From contig CAKUZI010000012.1 in NCBI GenBank assembly GCA_934717855.1, forward strand, positions 1-49,480: a stretch of DNA of 49,480 bases. The letters run 5' to 3'. Each line of letters begins with the position of its first letter. Position 1 is the first letter of the stretch. Shown here piece after piece: positions 41,102 through 49,430 of the stretch. Source of the stretch: an uncultured Candidatus Melainabacteria bacterium. GTDB lineage: Bacteria; Cyanobacteriota; Vampirovibrionia; Gastranaerophilales; Gastranaerophilaceae. Under the pieces are notes generated by a model. The model was not told where the DNA came from, did no database searches, and was given only the letters and a program-made list of their open reading frames with translations. The position numbers and the translations under genes were made by a program.

Positions 41102-42369
41102 ACGTAATTTATATGTATGAATTATACCCATATTTTACCAATGATGGCTCTGTAGGACTGTTTTCTCCAGAAGCAAATGATATTTATCACTCGACTTACG
41201 GAGCTTTGACTGAAGCTTACGAAAAATTTATTTTACCATCTGATTTTGAAAATTATTTTAGAAAAAATTCTGAAATAAAAATTTTAGATATTTGTTTTGG
41301 AATTGGTTATAATTCAAAAAGTTTTATAAATATTTTATTAGATTTAATCTATAACGAAACGATAGATACAAATAATAATTCTAGCGCAACAAATAACGAC
41401 AAGATATATACCAATAACAAAAAGTATAAAATTTCTATACATGCAATAGACACAGATAAAATTCTTGCAACGTTGTCTCCATTTTTTAAAACGTTTGAAA
41501 ATAATATTAGAAAATATAATTCCAAAAGTGAAATTATTTACAAACAAGAAAAAATTAGAAAATTATCAGCAAATAAAGCTGTAGCAAAATATAAATTGAA
41601 AGATGAAGTTAATATATTATTATTAAAAAGCATTTTTAACCAAATTGATAAGGATACAATTTCAATTTTAAAAGACAAAAAGTTCAAACAGTATTTTAAT
41701 CGTAAAATGATACGTTTATTTGAATTTTACCAAAAACAGAGGTCTATTTATACCCCTCTAAGGCGTTTAAACGTGTTCTTACATAATATATATTATAAGT
41801 ATCTATCTAAAGGGTATAAAAACGCATTTAATGCCTCACAATTAATAGATTTTAATTTTAACTTAGAAATTAATGATGCAAGAGAAGCAATAAAAAATGA
41901 TAAAACAAGGTATAATTTTGTATTTTTGGACGCTTTTACACCAACAAAGTGCCCATGTTTATGGTCGCTTGAATTTTTCAAACTGCTTTACGACCATTTG
42001 GAAGATAACGGAATGATTTTAACATACTCAAATTCTGCTCAAGTCAGAAATTGTTTTGAAAATGCAGGGTTTATTGTAAAAAAAATATTTTCAAAAAGTC
42101 AAAATAAATATACAGGAACAGTTGCTATAAAGCCATCTCAACTCAATTCAAACAATTCAACTGCAAAATTATACAATTCGGATTTAATTAAAGACCTTTC
42201 AGAATACGATTTAGGGCTTATGAAAACTCGTGCAGGTATATTTTATCGTGACAAAGATTTATCTCTCGATAATGAAGCGATTATAAACAACCATAAAATA
42301 GAAGTAGAAAATTCAAATCTTATTTCTAGTACAAAATTTATTAAAAATTATAAAAAATGCCATAATTAA
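41098..42369 (+). CDS. MnmC2-like methyltransferase with large insertion
   Basis: A 423-residue protein. The N-terminal SPEANDIYHSTYGALTEAYEKF and DICFGIGYNSKSF (SAM-binding loop) and the later VFLDAFTPTKCPCLWSLEFF match the tRNA 5-methylaminomethyl-2-thiouridine methyltransferase domain of MnmC. About 150 extra residues, basic and Lys-rich, separate these blocks, and the FAD-dependent MnmC1 domain is missing. So it may be a stand-alone MnmC2 or a methyltransferase with another substrate. Start uncertain: the ATG at 41098 lies in a palindromic repeat and has no ribosome binding site; an ATG at 41113 is an alternative. Confidence 0.7.
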   Translation: MNVIYMYELYPYFTNDGSVGLFSPEANDIYHSTYGALTEAYEKFILPSDFENYFRKNSEIKILDICFGIGYNSKSFINILLDLIYNETIDTNNNSSATNNDKIYTNNKKYKISIHAIDTDKILATLSPFFKTFENNIRKYNSKSEIIYKQEKIRKLSANKAVAKYKLKDEVNILLLKSIFNQIDKDTISILKDKKFKQYFNRKMIRLFEFYQKQRSIYTPLRRLNVFLHNIYYKYLSKGYKNAFNASQLIDFNFNLEINDAREAIKNDKTRYNFVFLDAFTPTKCPCLWSLEFFKLLYDHLEDNGMILTYSNSAQVRNCFENAGFIVKKIFSKSQNKYTGTVAIKPSQLNSNNSTAKLYNSDLIKDLSEYDLGLMKTRAGIFYRDKDLSLDNEAIINNHKIEVENSNLISSTKFIKNYKKCHN

Positions 42370-42523
42370 TTATTGGTATATATCTACGCGATATTATATG
42401 TTTTTTACTAGCAATTTTTATTTTTACTTGTTTTATAAAAATTATGGAAATAAAATCTAACAATTATAATCCGAAATTTACTTCAAAATAAAATTCATTT
42501 CTGAAAGAGAATTTGACTCAAAA

Positions 42524-43099
42524 ATGTTTCGTCAATATTTTTATTGCGGAAAGCCCAAAGCTCCATTTGCAGATTCGTTTTTTAAAGGTGTAGATGTTTG
42601 GACTCCTGAAGTTAGAACTTGTACGGCTGGAGGTGTAGTGGGAGATTACTCGGTACTAGCTTTCCATTTGCTTGATAAACCTGAAAATATTGTGAACGTA
42701 AAAAAACAATTTATTAACCTAGTAAATAATGCGTTAAATAATACTAAATCAGCTCTTTTAATTGGAGCAAAACAGCTGGAAGACAGGGGCGTTTCTTTAC
42801 CCTTGTTTGAAAAATTAGTAGAAGAAGTAAAGAAAATCACAACACCATCTTTATTTCAAATCCATAAAAACAAATACGCTGAAAGCAATATTGGATATGT
42901 AAGTAATATTGATACTTGGTTTATAAACACAACTTCCCCTAAAAATCCGAAAAACTTCTTTTTAAGGGATGATATTTTAACATTAGATGACTTGCTAAAT
43001 AGCTTTGAATCTATAAAAATTGCTCCGCAAGACAAACTGTTTATTGACGGGAAAGAGATTACACCTGCCATGTGTCCTGAAATATTTGATTTACATTAA
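42524..43099 (+). CDS. Hypothetical protein
   Basis: An unrecognised 191-residue protein, soluble by composition. Notable segments are TCTAGGVVGDYSVLAFHLLD, SALLIGAKQLEDRGVSLPLFEKL and a C-terminal KLFIDGKEITPAMCPEIFD. Its start (42524) has only a weak purine stretch upstream. The 154-bp gap before it shows no convincing gene. It is followed 44 bp later by a flavoprotein gene with its own promoter candidate. Confidence 0.65.
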   Translation: MFRQYFYCGKPKAPFADSFFKGVDVWTPEVRTCTAGGVVGDYSVLAFHLLDKPENIVNVKKQFINLVNNALNNTKSALLIGAKQLEDRGVSLPLFEKLVEEVKKITTPSLFQIHKNKYAESNIGYVSNIDTWFINTTSPKNPKNFFLRDDILTLDDLLNSFESIKIAPQDKLFIDGKEITPAMCPEIFDLH

Positions 43100-43108
43100 T
43101 TAACCTTT

Positions 43109-43137
43109 TTGCAATGATTTTTAACATATTTTATAAT
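43109..43137 (+). promoter_or_regulatory. Promoter of the flavoprotein gene, implying a leaderless mRNA
   Basis: TTGCAA (43109-43114), 17-bp spacer, perfect TATAAT (43132-43137). The expected transcription start, six to seven bases on, coincides with the ATG at 43144. Confidence 0.5.
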
Positions 43138-43143
43138 CATAAT

Positions 43144-44442
43144 ATGGATAATTATGATTTAATTGTTGTAGGCGGAGGAACTGCCGGGTGTGCTACAGCT
43201 TATACTGCCGGCAAATTAGGACTTAAAACACTTTTAATAGAAAAAAATATACACTTGGGTGGTACAATTACATCTGCTCTTGTTGTTCCGGCAATGAAAT
43301 CCGGCGAACATCAAATAAACACAGATTTTTACAATGAACTGATAACTGAATTACACAATATTGGCGGGCAAGCAACATATCAAGGTAATAAAGGCTGGTT
43401 TAACCCAGAATTAACCAAAATAGCTCTAGATACTCTTATGGCAAAAGCCAATGTAGAAGTGTTTTTTGACTGCCATATAAGGGATGTAATACTAGATAAC
43501 AAGCAAATTAAAGGGGTTATTATTTCTAAAGAAATGTTATCTGTATATAACGATAAGGTACAACAGCAGAATAAAGAATTATCGGTATCTATCGGAGCGA
43601 AGTATGTAATTGATGCAACAGGAAATTGTGAAATTGGAAAACTTTGCGGATGTGAATTTTTAGAAGAAAAAAATAAAGACCAGCCGGTTAGTTTACGTTT
43701 TATGATGGGCGGAGTTGATGTTCCTCGTTTTGCAGATTGGTTAAAGGAATATGATGAAGACAGAAATGTAACAACAGTAGAAGATATAGACGGTTTTATA
43801 CATCTTTCTACGGCTTATACGTGGGATAAAGGCAAAAAATGGGCACTTGCACCACTTTTTGATGATGCTGTTGCAAAGGGAATACTTAAAGACCACGACA
43901 GGAACTATTTTCAGATATTTACAGTAGCCGGAATGCCGTCTACCATTGCATTTAACTGTCCTAGAATAATTGATTACACACAGACACTTGATGTTGCCAA
44001 TATGTCAAAAGCCTTACAACTAGCGAGAAAGAACATATATAGACTTGCAAATTTCTGTAAAATATATCTCCCAGGGTTTGACAATTCTTACATATCAAAC
44101 ATTGCAGATATGCTCGGGGTGAGGGTTTCAAGACGAATTAAAGGTAAGTATATTTACACAATAAATGATGTTAAATCAGGCAAAAATTTTGAACATCCTG
44201 TTGTTGTTTCAAATTACCCTGTTGATGTTCACTCTAAAGACAAAGATGGTTCTACTTTAGAAATTGTAAAAGATTATACATTACCTTTAGAAAGCCTTAT
44301 GTCTGCGGATATAGACAATTTATTTGTTGTAGGACGCTGTATTTCTGCTGATTTTATGGCTCAAGGTGCATTAAGAGTTCAAGCAAGCTGTTTTTCTATG
44401 GGTGAGGGAGTTGCCAAATACATTGCGAACCTTAAGATTTAA
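43144..44442 (+). CDS. FAD-dependent oxidoreductase
   Basis: A 432-residue flavoprotein of the FAD_oxidored type. The dinucleotide-binding motif LIVVGGGTAGCATAYTAGKLG is at the very N-terminus with the acidic end-of-strand in LLIEKN; HLGGTITSALV follows; VIDATGNCEIGKLCGC is the second FAD contact; the C-terminal LFVVGRCISADFMAQGALRV is the last. The substrate is unknown. The ATG at 43144 puts the FAD motif at the usual distance; an ATG at 43114 lies in the promoter and is rejected. No ribosome binding site is visible. Its end overlaps the convergent gene by 11 bp. Confidence 0.85.
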   Translation: MDNYDLIVVGGGTAGCATAYTAGKLGLKTLLIEKNIHLGGTITSALVVPAMKSGEHQINTDFYNELITELHNIGGQATYQGNKGWFNPELTKIALDTLMAKANVEVFFDCHIRDVILDNKQIKGVIISKEMLSVYNDKVQQQNKELSVSIGAKYVIDATGNCEIGKLCGCEFLEEKNKDQPVSLRFMMGGVDVPRFADWLKEYDEDRNVTTVEDIDGFIHLSTAYTWDKGKKWALAPLFDDAVAKGILKDHDRNYFQIFTVAGMPSTIAFNCPRIIDYTQTLDVANMSKALQLARKNIYRLANFCKIYLPGFDNSYISNIADMLGVRVSRRIKGKYIYTINDVKSGKNFEHPVVVSNYPVDVHSKDKDGSTLEIVKDYTLPLESLMSADIDNLFVVGRCISADFMAQGALRVQASCFSMGEGVAKYIANLKI

Positions 44443-45787
44443 CCTTATTCATCAGAATTTGTGCAGCGTTCAAAAGAGGATCTATAGTTGGAGAAAACGG
44501 CGGAGCATAAGTTAAATCATTATTAAAAAATTCACTTACAGTCATCCCTGCAAGTAGTGCTGCTGCAAGTGAATTAATCCTTTTATCGGCATCTCCGGCA
44601 CCAATAGCTTGAGCGCCAATGAGTTTTCCAGTGTTATAATCTGCTGTTAATTTAAGCGTTATGTTGTTAACATTTGGCATATAACCAACTTTATCATTTT
44701 TAGTAACCGTAACAGATACAGGCGTATAACCAAGCACATTTGCTTTTTTTTCTGTTAAACCAGTCATAGCCATAGTCAAATTAAGACATCTTGTTACGGA
44801 AGAACCTAAAACTCCAAAAAATTTGTCATCTCCACCGCAAGCATTAATTGCAGCAATACGTCCCTCTTTATTTGCATTCGAACCAAGTGGAAGCCAAATT
44901 TTAGTATTACTTACGACTAAATGCTCTTCAACGCAATCTCCACAGGCATAAATATCTTTAATATTTGTTTCCATTTTTTCATTAACTTTAATTGCACCGG
45001 TGACGCCTAAATCTATACCTGCATCTTTAGCAATTTCAACATTTGGAGTAGCTCCTGTACATAAAACAACAAAATCTGTATTAAACTCTTTTCCAGTACC
45101 TGTTTTAACAGATTTTACACCATCAATATCTCCAGAAAATTCTGTCACTATTTCTGATGTCAAAATTTCAAAACGCCCGTTATTAATCGAATTTAATTGC
45201 TCTTGTATTAATTTAGACATGTCTTCATCAAAAGTAGTCATAATATATGGAGAATATTCAACAAGAGTTACTTTTAAATTTTGTTTTACTAAAGCTTCTA
45301 AAAGTTCAATTCCGATATATCCGCCACCTACAATAGTTGCATGAGTCGATTTTAATGTTTTTTCTTTTATTGCGATACCATCTTCAATTCTTCGTAGAGT
45401 AAAAATATTGGGAAGATTTACGTTTTTAATTTTAGGAATGACAGGTCTAGCTCCAATCGCTATTATTAATTTATCGTATTCAACAAGAAATGCTCGCTGA
45501 GTTGTCAAATCTTGGATTAAAACTTGCTTGGCTTCCGGAATAATTTTTACGGCTCTATTTCTCAGATGTATATGCACATTTTTCTTTTCAAACTCTTCAG
45601 GAGAAACAACTAACAAAAGCCTATAATCTTCAAAATTTCCCTCAATGTAATACGGCAATCCACATGAAGAATAAGAAATATGAGTATCATCGGTATACAA
45701 ATCAATTGCTGCATCCGGTAAAGTTCTACGCGCCTTTGCGGCAGCTTTTGCCCCCGCTGCAACACCACCTAAAATTACAATTTTCAT
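44432..45787 (-). CDS. CoA-disulfide reductase / NADH oxidase-type flavoprotein
   Basis: A 451-residue pyridine nucleotide-disulfide oxidoreductase of the single-cysteine group. FAD motif ILGGVAAGAKAAAKAR at the N-terminus; the redox Cys in YSSCGLPYYIEG; the NAD(P)H motif IVGGGYIGIELLEAL; the FAD contact IYACGDCVEE; and a C-terminal dimerisation domain ending in DPLLNAAQ. No rhodanese domain is fused. Reduces CoA disulfide/persulfide, or O2 as an NADH oxidase; the two are not separable by eye. No strong ribosome binding site is seen. Confidence 0.88.
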   Translation of the reverse strand: MKIVILGGVAAGAKAAAKARRTLPDAAIDLYTDDTHISYSSCGLPYYIEGNFEDYRLLLVVSPEEFEKKNVHIHLRNRAVKIIPEAKQVLIQDLTTQRAFLVEYDKLIIAIGARPVIPKIKNVNLPNIFTLRRIEDGIAIKEKTLKSTHATIVGGGYIGIELLEALVKQNLKVTLVEYSPYIMTTFDEDMSKLIQEQLNSINNGRFEILTSEIVTEFSGDIDGVKSVKTGTGKEFNTDFVVLCTGATPNVEIAKDAGIDLGVTGAIKVNEKMETNIKDIYACGDCVEEHLVVSNTKIWLPLGSNANKEGRIAAINACGGDDKFFGVLGSSVTRCLNLTMAMTGLTEKKANVLGYTPVSVTVTKNDKVGYMPNVNNITLKLTADYNTGKLIGAQAIGAGDADKRINSLAAALLAGMTVSEFFNNDLTYAPPFSPTIDPLLNAAQILMNKVKS

Positions 45788-45828
45788 AAAACCAATATAA
45801 GTGACTTATAAAGAAATAACATTAGCCA

Positions 45829-45969
45829 CTAGTTTAAATTAGATGTGCTTAAAAACATTTTTTTCATTAATTCACAATACACATCTATTTCATCTTGTAT
45901 TTTTTCAACATTATCAACTAAGTCATTAATTTCTTGCTTTAATTTTTCTGTATTATTATTTTCAAACAT
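45829..45969 (-). CDS. Small coiled-coil protein (46 residues)
   Basis: An open frame of 46 residues starting MFENNNTEKL and continuing as one predicted coiled coil (KQEINDLVDNVEKIQDEID), ending STSNLN. A good GGGAG site lies eight bases before the ATG, and the hydrophobic heptad pattern is clear, so I regard it as a real gene too short for common cut-offs. It lies alone between the flavoprotein and the ABC permease. Function unknown; it could be a small regulator or structural peptide. Confidence 0.6.
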   Translation of the reverse strand: MFENNNTEKLKQEINDLVDNVEKIQDEIDVYCELMKKMFLSTSNLN

Positions 45970-46050
45970 CGTACACACTCCCTATTACATTTATGTGTAC
46001 GGTTGATTTTTTAGAAATCTTTAAGGAATTAATTCCATTTGTTACAAAAA

Positions 46051-46938
46051 TTAATCCTCATTATAGACTAATTTTTTTCTTAAACTCCACTGAACAAGGG
46101 TCAAAATAAGAATTATAAAGAATAAAACATAAGCAATTGCAGATGCTTTACCTACATTAAAATATTCAAATGCATTTTTATAAATTGCATAAACCAAGAC
46201 ATTAGTACTATCTAAAGGTCCACCTTGCGTCATTAAATAGATTAAATCAAATACTTGAAATGAACTTATTGCCGTAATAATTACAACAAAAAATATAGAT
46301 GGTGCTAGTAATGGAACAGTTACATTTTTAAAAGTTTGGAAAGGTGTTGCTCCATCAATTTTAGCAGCCTCAAACATGCTTTGAGAAATTCCGGATAATG
46401 ATGATAAAAATATAACCATGTTATAACCAATTAGCTTCCAAACAGAAACTATAATCAGTGCAGGCATTGCAAAATGTGTGTCATAAAGCCAATTGATATG
46501 TAAATGTAAAACATGATTCAAAAGCCCAATATTAGGATCAAAAATCCATTCCCACACGACTCCGATTACAATCATAGGTGTGATAAACGGTAAAAAATAA
46601 GCTGTTTTATAAAATTCAGCCCCTCTTATTTTTGAATTTAAAATACATGCCAAAACAAGCGGAATTATTACACCTAAAATCGAAGTAGAAAGTGCAAAAA
46701 CAACTGTGTTCCAAAATATTTTATAAAAAAGAGCTTCTGAAAAAATTTCTCTGTAATTATCAAATCCAACAAATTGTATAGGATTAAGCAAATCCCATTT
46801 TGCAAAACTTAAACCGAATGAGCAAATTACCGGAATTACAATAAAAACAAAAGTTCCTAACAATGCAGGCAATATAAATACCCACCCAGCAAAACGCTCA
46901 TTATTAAAGATATTTTGTAATGGATTTTGATATTTCAT
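46051..46938 (-). CDS. Sugar ABC transporter permease (MalF/UgpA type)
   Basis: A 295-residue inner-membrane permease with six helices. The cytoplasmic coupling loop EAAKIDGATPFQTFKNVTVPLLAP is the EAA motif; YKTAYFLPFITPMIVIGVVWEWIFDPNIG and the C-terminal LMTQGGPLDSTNVLVYAIY are typical of carbohydrate (CUT1) permeases. No partner permease, ATPase or binding protein is adjacent on the same strand within the window, which is unusual. Divergent from the phosphohexomutase gene across 52 bp. Confidence 0.92.
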   Translation of the reverse strand: MKYQNPLQNIFNNERFAGWVFILPALLGTFVFIVIPVICSFGLSFAKWDLLNPIQFVGFDNYREIFSEALFYKIFWNTVVFALSTSILGVIIPLVLACILNSKIRGAEFYKTAYFLPFITPMIVIGVVWEWIFDPNIGLLNHVLHLHINWLYDTHFAMPALIIVSVWKLIGYNMVIFLSSLSGISQSMFEAAKIDGATPFQTFKNVTVPLLAPSIFFVVIITAISSFQVFDLIYLMTQGGPLDSTNVLVYAIYKNAFEYFNVGKASAIAYVLFFIILILTLVQWSLRKKLVYNED

Positions 46939-46941
46939 AGT

Positions 46942-46963
46942 TTATGTTATTATTTTAACATAA
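46942..46963. promoter_or_regulatory. Palindrome between divergent permease and phosphohexomutase genes
   Basis: TTATGTTA (46942-46949) and TAACATAA (46956-46963), 6-bp centre, in the 52-bp divergent gap. Its position suits an operator for both genes, but no promoter boxes are clear. Confidence 0.4.
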
Positions 46964-46990
46964 GAAATAAGATTAGGGAGTAAATTTAAC

Positions 46991-48424
46991 ATGAAAAAAT
47001 ACGAACACGCATTTGGAAAAAACGACATAAGAGGGATTTACGGAGAAGATATTACAGAAGAACTCTATTATAATACCGGCAGAGGCTTTGTTGAGTGGTT
47101 AAAACAACAAACAAAGAAATCTGAAAAGGATATTTGGATTACTATTGCGCGCGATGCAAGATTACATTCACCAGCTCTTGAAAAAGCTCTTGCTCAAGGA
47201 ATTACATCAACAGGTGCGAATGTTATTCTCTTAGGTCTTGCCCCTACACCTATCGGATATTATTCAGAAGTCGTTGGAGTTCCTGGATATGACATCACCG
47301 CAAGTGCAATTATTACCGCAAGCCACAACCCATCTGAATATAACGGCTTAAAAATGACATTTAACAAACGAACATTAACTGAACAACAAATTAAGGAAGT
47401 TCGAGATATTACATTTAAAAATTGGTCAAATACCACTGAACCCGCTACAGGAGTTGTTGAAAATTATGATATTATCCCTGATTATATTAATGAAATGTCT
47501 AAAAAATTCGGTGATATTGGTAAAGGTATAAAAGTTGTCGTAGATAGCGCAAACGCAACTGGTGGAATTGTAGGCCCAGAACTTTACAGAAAAATAGGTT
47601 GTGAAGTAATTGAATTGTTCTCTGAACCTGACGGACGTTTTCCTAATCACCACCCTAATCCAAGTGTAGAAAAAACTCTTGATACACTTAAAGAAGTTGT
47701 TATAAAAGAAAATGCTGATATTGGTATTGCCTATGACGGTGATAGCGACAGAATTGGCGTTGTTGACGAAAAAGGTAAATACTTAACTGGTGACAAGCTA
47801 CTTTTAATTTACGCAATGGATTCAATTGAAAAAGGAGAAAAACCGACCGTAGTAAGTGAAGTTAAGTGTTCTCAAGTTCTGTTTGACGAAATCAATAAAC
47901 ATGGCGGAAAAGCTGTTATGTGTAAAACAGGACACGGATACATCAAAGATATGATGAAGGAAACAGGTGCTACGCTTGCAGGTGAAATGAGCGGACACAC
48001 TTTCTTCAAAGATAGATATTACGGATTTGATGATGCAGTTTATGCAGGTTGCAGAATCATTGAAATTATTGCTAATCACAGAAAAAATAATCCAAATTTT
48101 GTTATTTCAGATATGCTAAAACCGTTTGATAAGGTTTGTTCATCTGAAGAAGTTCGTTTTCCATGCCCTAATGAACTAAAAAAAGAAACATTGGGAAAAG
48201 TTAAACAGTGTGTAGAAAACGACAAAAACTTATTTGGGTCTGAAATCAAGGATATAATAACACTTGATGGTATGAGAATTGTGTTTGACGGTGGTTTTGC
48301 TCTAATTCGCCAAAGTAATACTGAACCTGTATTCACATTGCGTTTTGAAGCCAAAACCAAAGAAGAATGCGACAAGCTTAAAACAGTAATGCTTGGAATG
48401 TTAGATCAAATTTTGAATAAATAA
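46991..48424 (+). CDS. Phosphomannomutase/phosphoglucomutase
   Basis: A 477-residue alpha-D-phosphohexomutase converting hexose 1- and 6-phosphates. The phospho-Ser loop TASHNPSEYNGLK, the Mg loop AYDGDSDRIG, the sugar loop GEMSGHTFF and the phosphate loop RQSNTEPVFTLRFEA are all present in order. Mannose versus glucose preference is not certain, though GEMSGH is common to dual-specificity enzymes. AGGGAG lies before the ATG. It could feed GlgC with glucose-1-phosphate. Confidence 0.93.
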   Translation: MKKYEHAFGKNDIRGIYGEDITEELYYNTGRGFVEWLKQQTKKSEKDIWITIARDARLHSPALEKALAQGITSTGANVILLGLAPTPIGYYSEVVGVPGYDITASAIITASHNPSEYNGLKMTFNKRTLTEQQIKEVRDITFKNWSNTTEPATGVVENYDIIPDYINEMSKKFGDIGKGIKVVVDSANATGGIVGPELYRKIGCEVIELFSEPDGRFPNHHPNPSVEKTLDTLKEVVIKENADIGIAYDGDSDRIGVVDEKGKYLTGDKLLLIYAMDSIEKGEKPTVVSEVKCSQVLFDEINKHGGKAVMCKTGHGYIKDMMKETGATLAGEMSGHTFFKDRYYGFDDAVYAGCRIIEIIANHRKNNPNFVISDMLKPFDKVCSSEEVRFPCPNELKKETLGKVKQCVENDKNLFGSEIKDIITLDGMRIVFDGGFALIRQSNTEPVFTLRFEAKTKEECDKLKTVMLGMLDQILNK

Positions 48425-48444
48425 AAAAGAGAGGAGATGCAACT

Positions 48445-48502
48445 ATGTACAAAATTAATGCGCAAACATGCCCCCCCCCCGACACAATAACTTGGCTATA
48501 AA
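48445..48502 (+). CDS. Short frame from the well-placed start, closed by the poly-C register
   Basis: An ATG at 48445 follows a strong GAGAGGAG. With the ten Cs present it reads nine codons into the tract, then DTITWL and stops at about 48501 (18 residues). One extra C, or two fewer, would join it to the pilin-like frame. It is best regarded as the 5' end of that gene in an off state, or as evidence of a homopolymer miscount. Confidence 0.5.
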
Positions 48503-49208
48503 GGCTTTGGGGAGGAATGGGCTAAAAAAGAATTTAGCTTTTACATTAGCAGAAGTTCTAATAACATTAGGAATTATAGGAGTAATTTCTGCACTAACTT
48601 TACCAAGTTTGATACATAAGTATCGAATTAAAGCTCTTGAAACACAATTTAAAAAGACATCATCAACTATTGAACAAGCTGTTAGAGCGACTGCAATTGA
48701 GTATTCCATGGAAGATTATTTTTATCCCAAGGGATTTACTTATGGAATGCAAATTATTCCTGATACTGAGCGAACAGAAATGAATAATTTCTTTAAAAGT
48801 CAGTTAAAAACAGTCCCAACAAAAAATCTTTTTGGACAAATTCAAAACAGAAAAATTATTGCCAAGAAAATTAATGGAGAAAACTTTGGACCTAGTTACG
48901 CAGACGGTTATAGCTGGGTCTTTTGGAATGAAGGAGTTATATTAACAGATGGAAGTATGGTTTCAATGATAGTTTATCAAAAACACCATCAATCAGATGG
49001 AGTAAAAGTTTATTTTGATACTAATGGTCCATTTAAAGGTCCAAATAGAATTGGTTATGATATGTTTGTATATGATACAGGCTATTGGTTGGATACAGCT
49101 TGCCCGCAAGCCATAGGAGAGTATTATTATTACGGTTGTTATCGCTATGCTCTAGCTAATATTGCACCAAATGACAAGACTAAAAAATATTGGGATAATT
49201 TAAAATGA
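48468..49208 (+). CDS. Prepilin-like protein with N-terminal methylation motif
   Basis: A type IV pilin/pseudopilin-like protein. The class III-type signal LAFTLAEVLITLGIIGVISAL supplies the conserved Glu at +5 and the hydrophobic assembly helix; the residue before the Phe is Ala, not the usual Gly. The remaining 200 residues form a globular domain rich in Tyr and Trp (GYSWVFWNEGVILTDGSM; GEYYYYGCYRYALA) with two Cys possibly disulfide-bonded. The only in-frame ATG (48468) abuts a ten-C run and has no ribosome binding site; the good site and ATG at 48445 are one base out of frame. The leader would be about 27 residues, long for a prepilin. Confidence 0.8.
   Translation: MPPPRHNNLAIKALGRNGLKKNLAFTLAEVLITLGIIGVISALTLPSLIHKYRIKALETQFKKTSSTIEQAVRATAIEYSMEDYFYPKGFTYGMQIIPDTERTEMNNFFKSQLKTVPTKNLFGQIQNRKIIAKKINGENFGPSYADGYSWVFWNEGVILTDGSMVSMIVYQKHHQSDGVKVYFDTNGPFKGPNRIGYDMFVYDTGYWLDTACPQAIGEYYYYGCYRYALANIAPNDKTKKYWDNLK
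48471..48480 (+). repeat. Homopolymeric poly-C tract in the pilin-like gene
   Basis: Ten consecutive C in a genome of roughly 30% G+C, a few codons after the start of the pilin-like gene. Length change by one base would switch reading frame. Confidence 0.9.
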
Positions 49209-49285
49209 TTAAACTCTTGATTTTTATTCTTTTTATTGTTAATATTAATCTGTCAGAAAAGTTACATGCGAATACTTTACCATAG
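49205..49285 (+). CDS. Signal-peptide-like mini-ORF coupled to the pilin-like gene
   Basis: The ATG overlaps the pilin stop codon (ATGA). It encodes 26 residues, MIKLLIFILFIVNINLSEKL then HANTLP, which reads as a complete secretion signal with nothing after it. It may be a tiny membrane peptide or the surviving start of a decayed exported protein. No independent evidence of expression. Confidence 0.35.
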   Translation: MIKLLIFILFIVNINLSEKLHANTLP

Positions 49286-49352
49286 GCTTTAAATAGCTTT
49301 ATTTTGGTGTATTCGTTTAATTAAATAAATTTAATGAGATTCTTCGGCATTC

Positions 49353-49403
49353 GTCATTCTGAGCCTGTAAAACGGAGAATTTCACAAAAAGCCTCAGAAT
49401 GAC
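49353..49403. repeat. Palindromic intergenic repeat, copy 2
   Basis: GTCATTCTGAG (49353-49363) and its complement CTCAGAATGAC (49393-49403) enclose 29 bp. GAGATTCTTCGGC just upstream resembles the complement of the tail seen in widespread GTCATTCTGAG repeats of bacteria. Matches copy 1 at 41056-41101 in both arms. Confidence 0.75.
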
Positions 49404-49430
49404 AACTTACATTATGAAAGGTAAAAATCA

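Noticed and set aside
42370..42523. Possible small membrane peptide in the gap (hydrophobic frame near 42385-42440)
   Set aside because: No usable start codon or ribosome binding site; the hydrophobicity follows from the T-rich sequence.
48508..48522. GGGGAGG plus ATG inside the pilin-like gene as an internal start
   Set aside because: That ATG (frame ATG GGC TAA) stops after two codons and is out of frame with the pilin helix.
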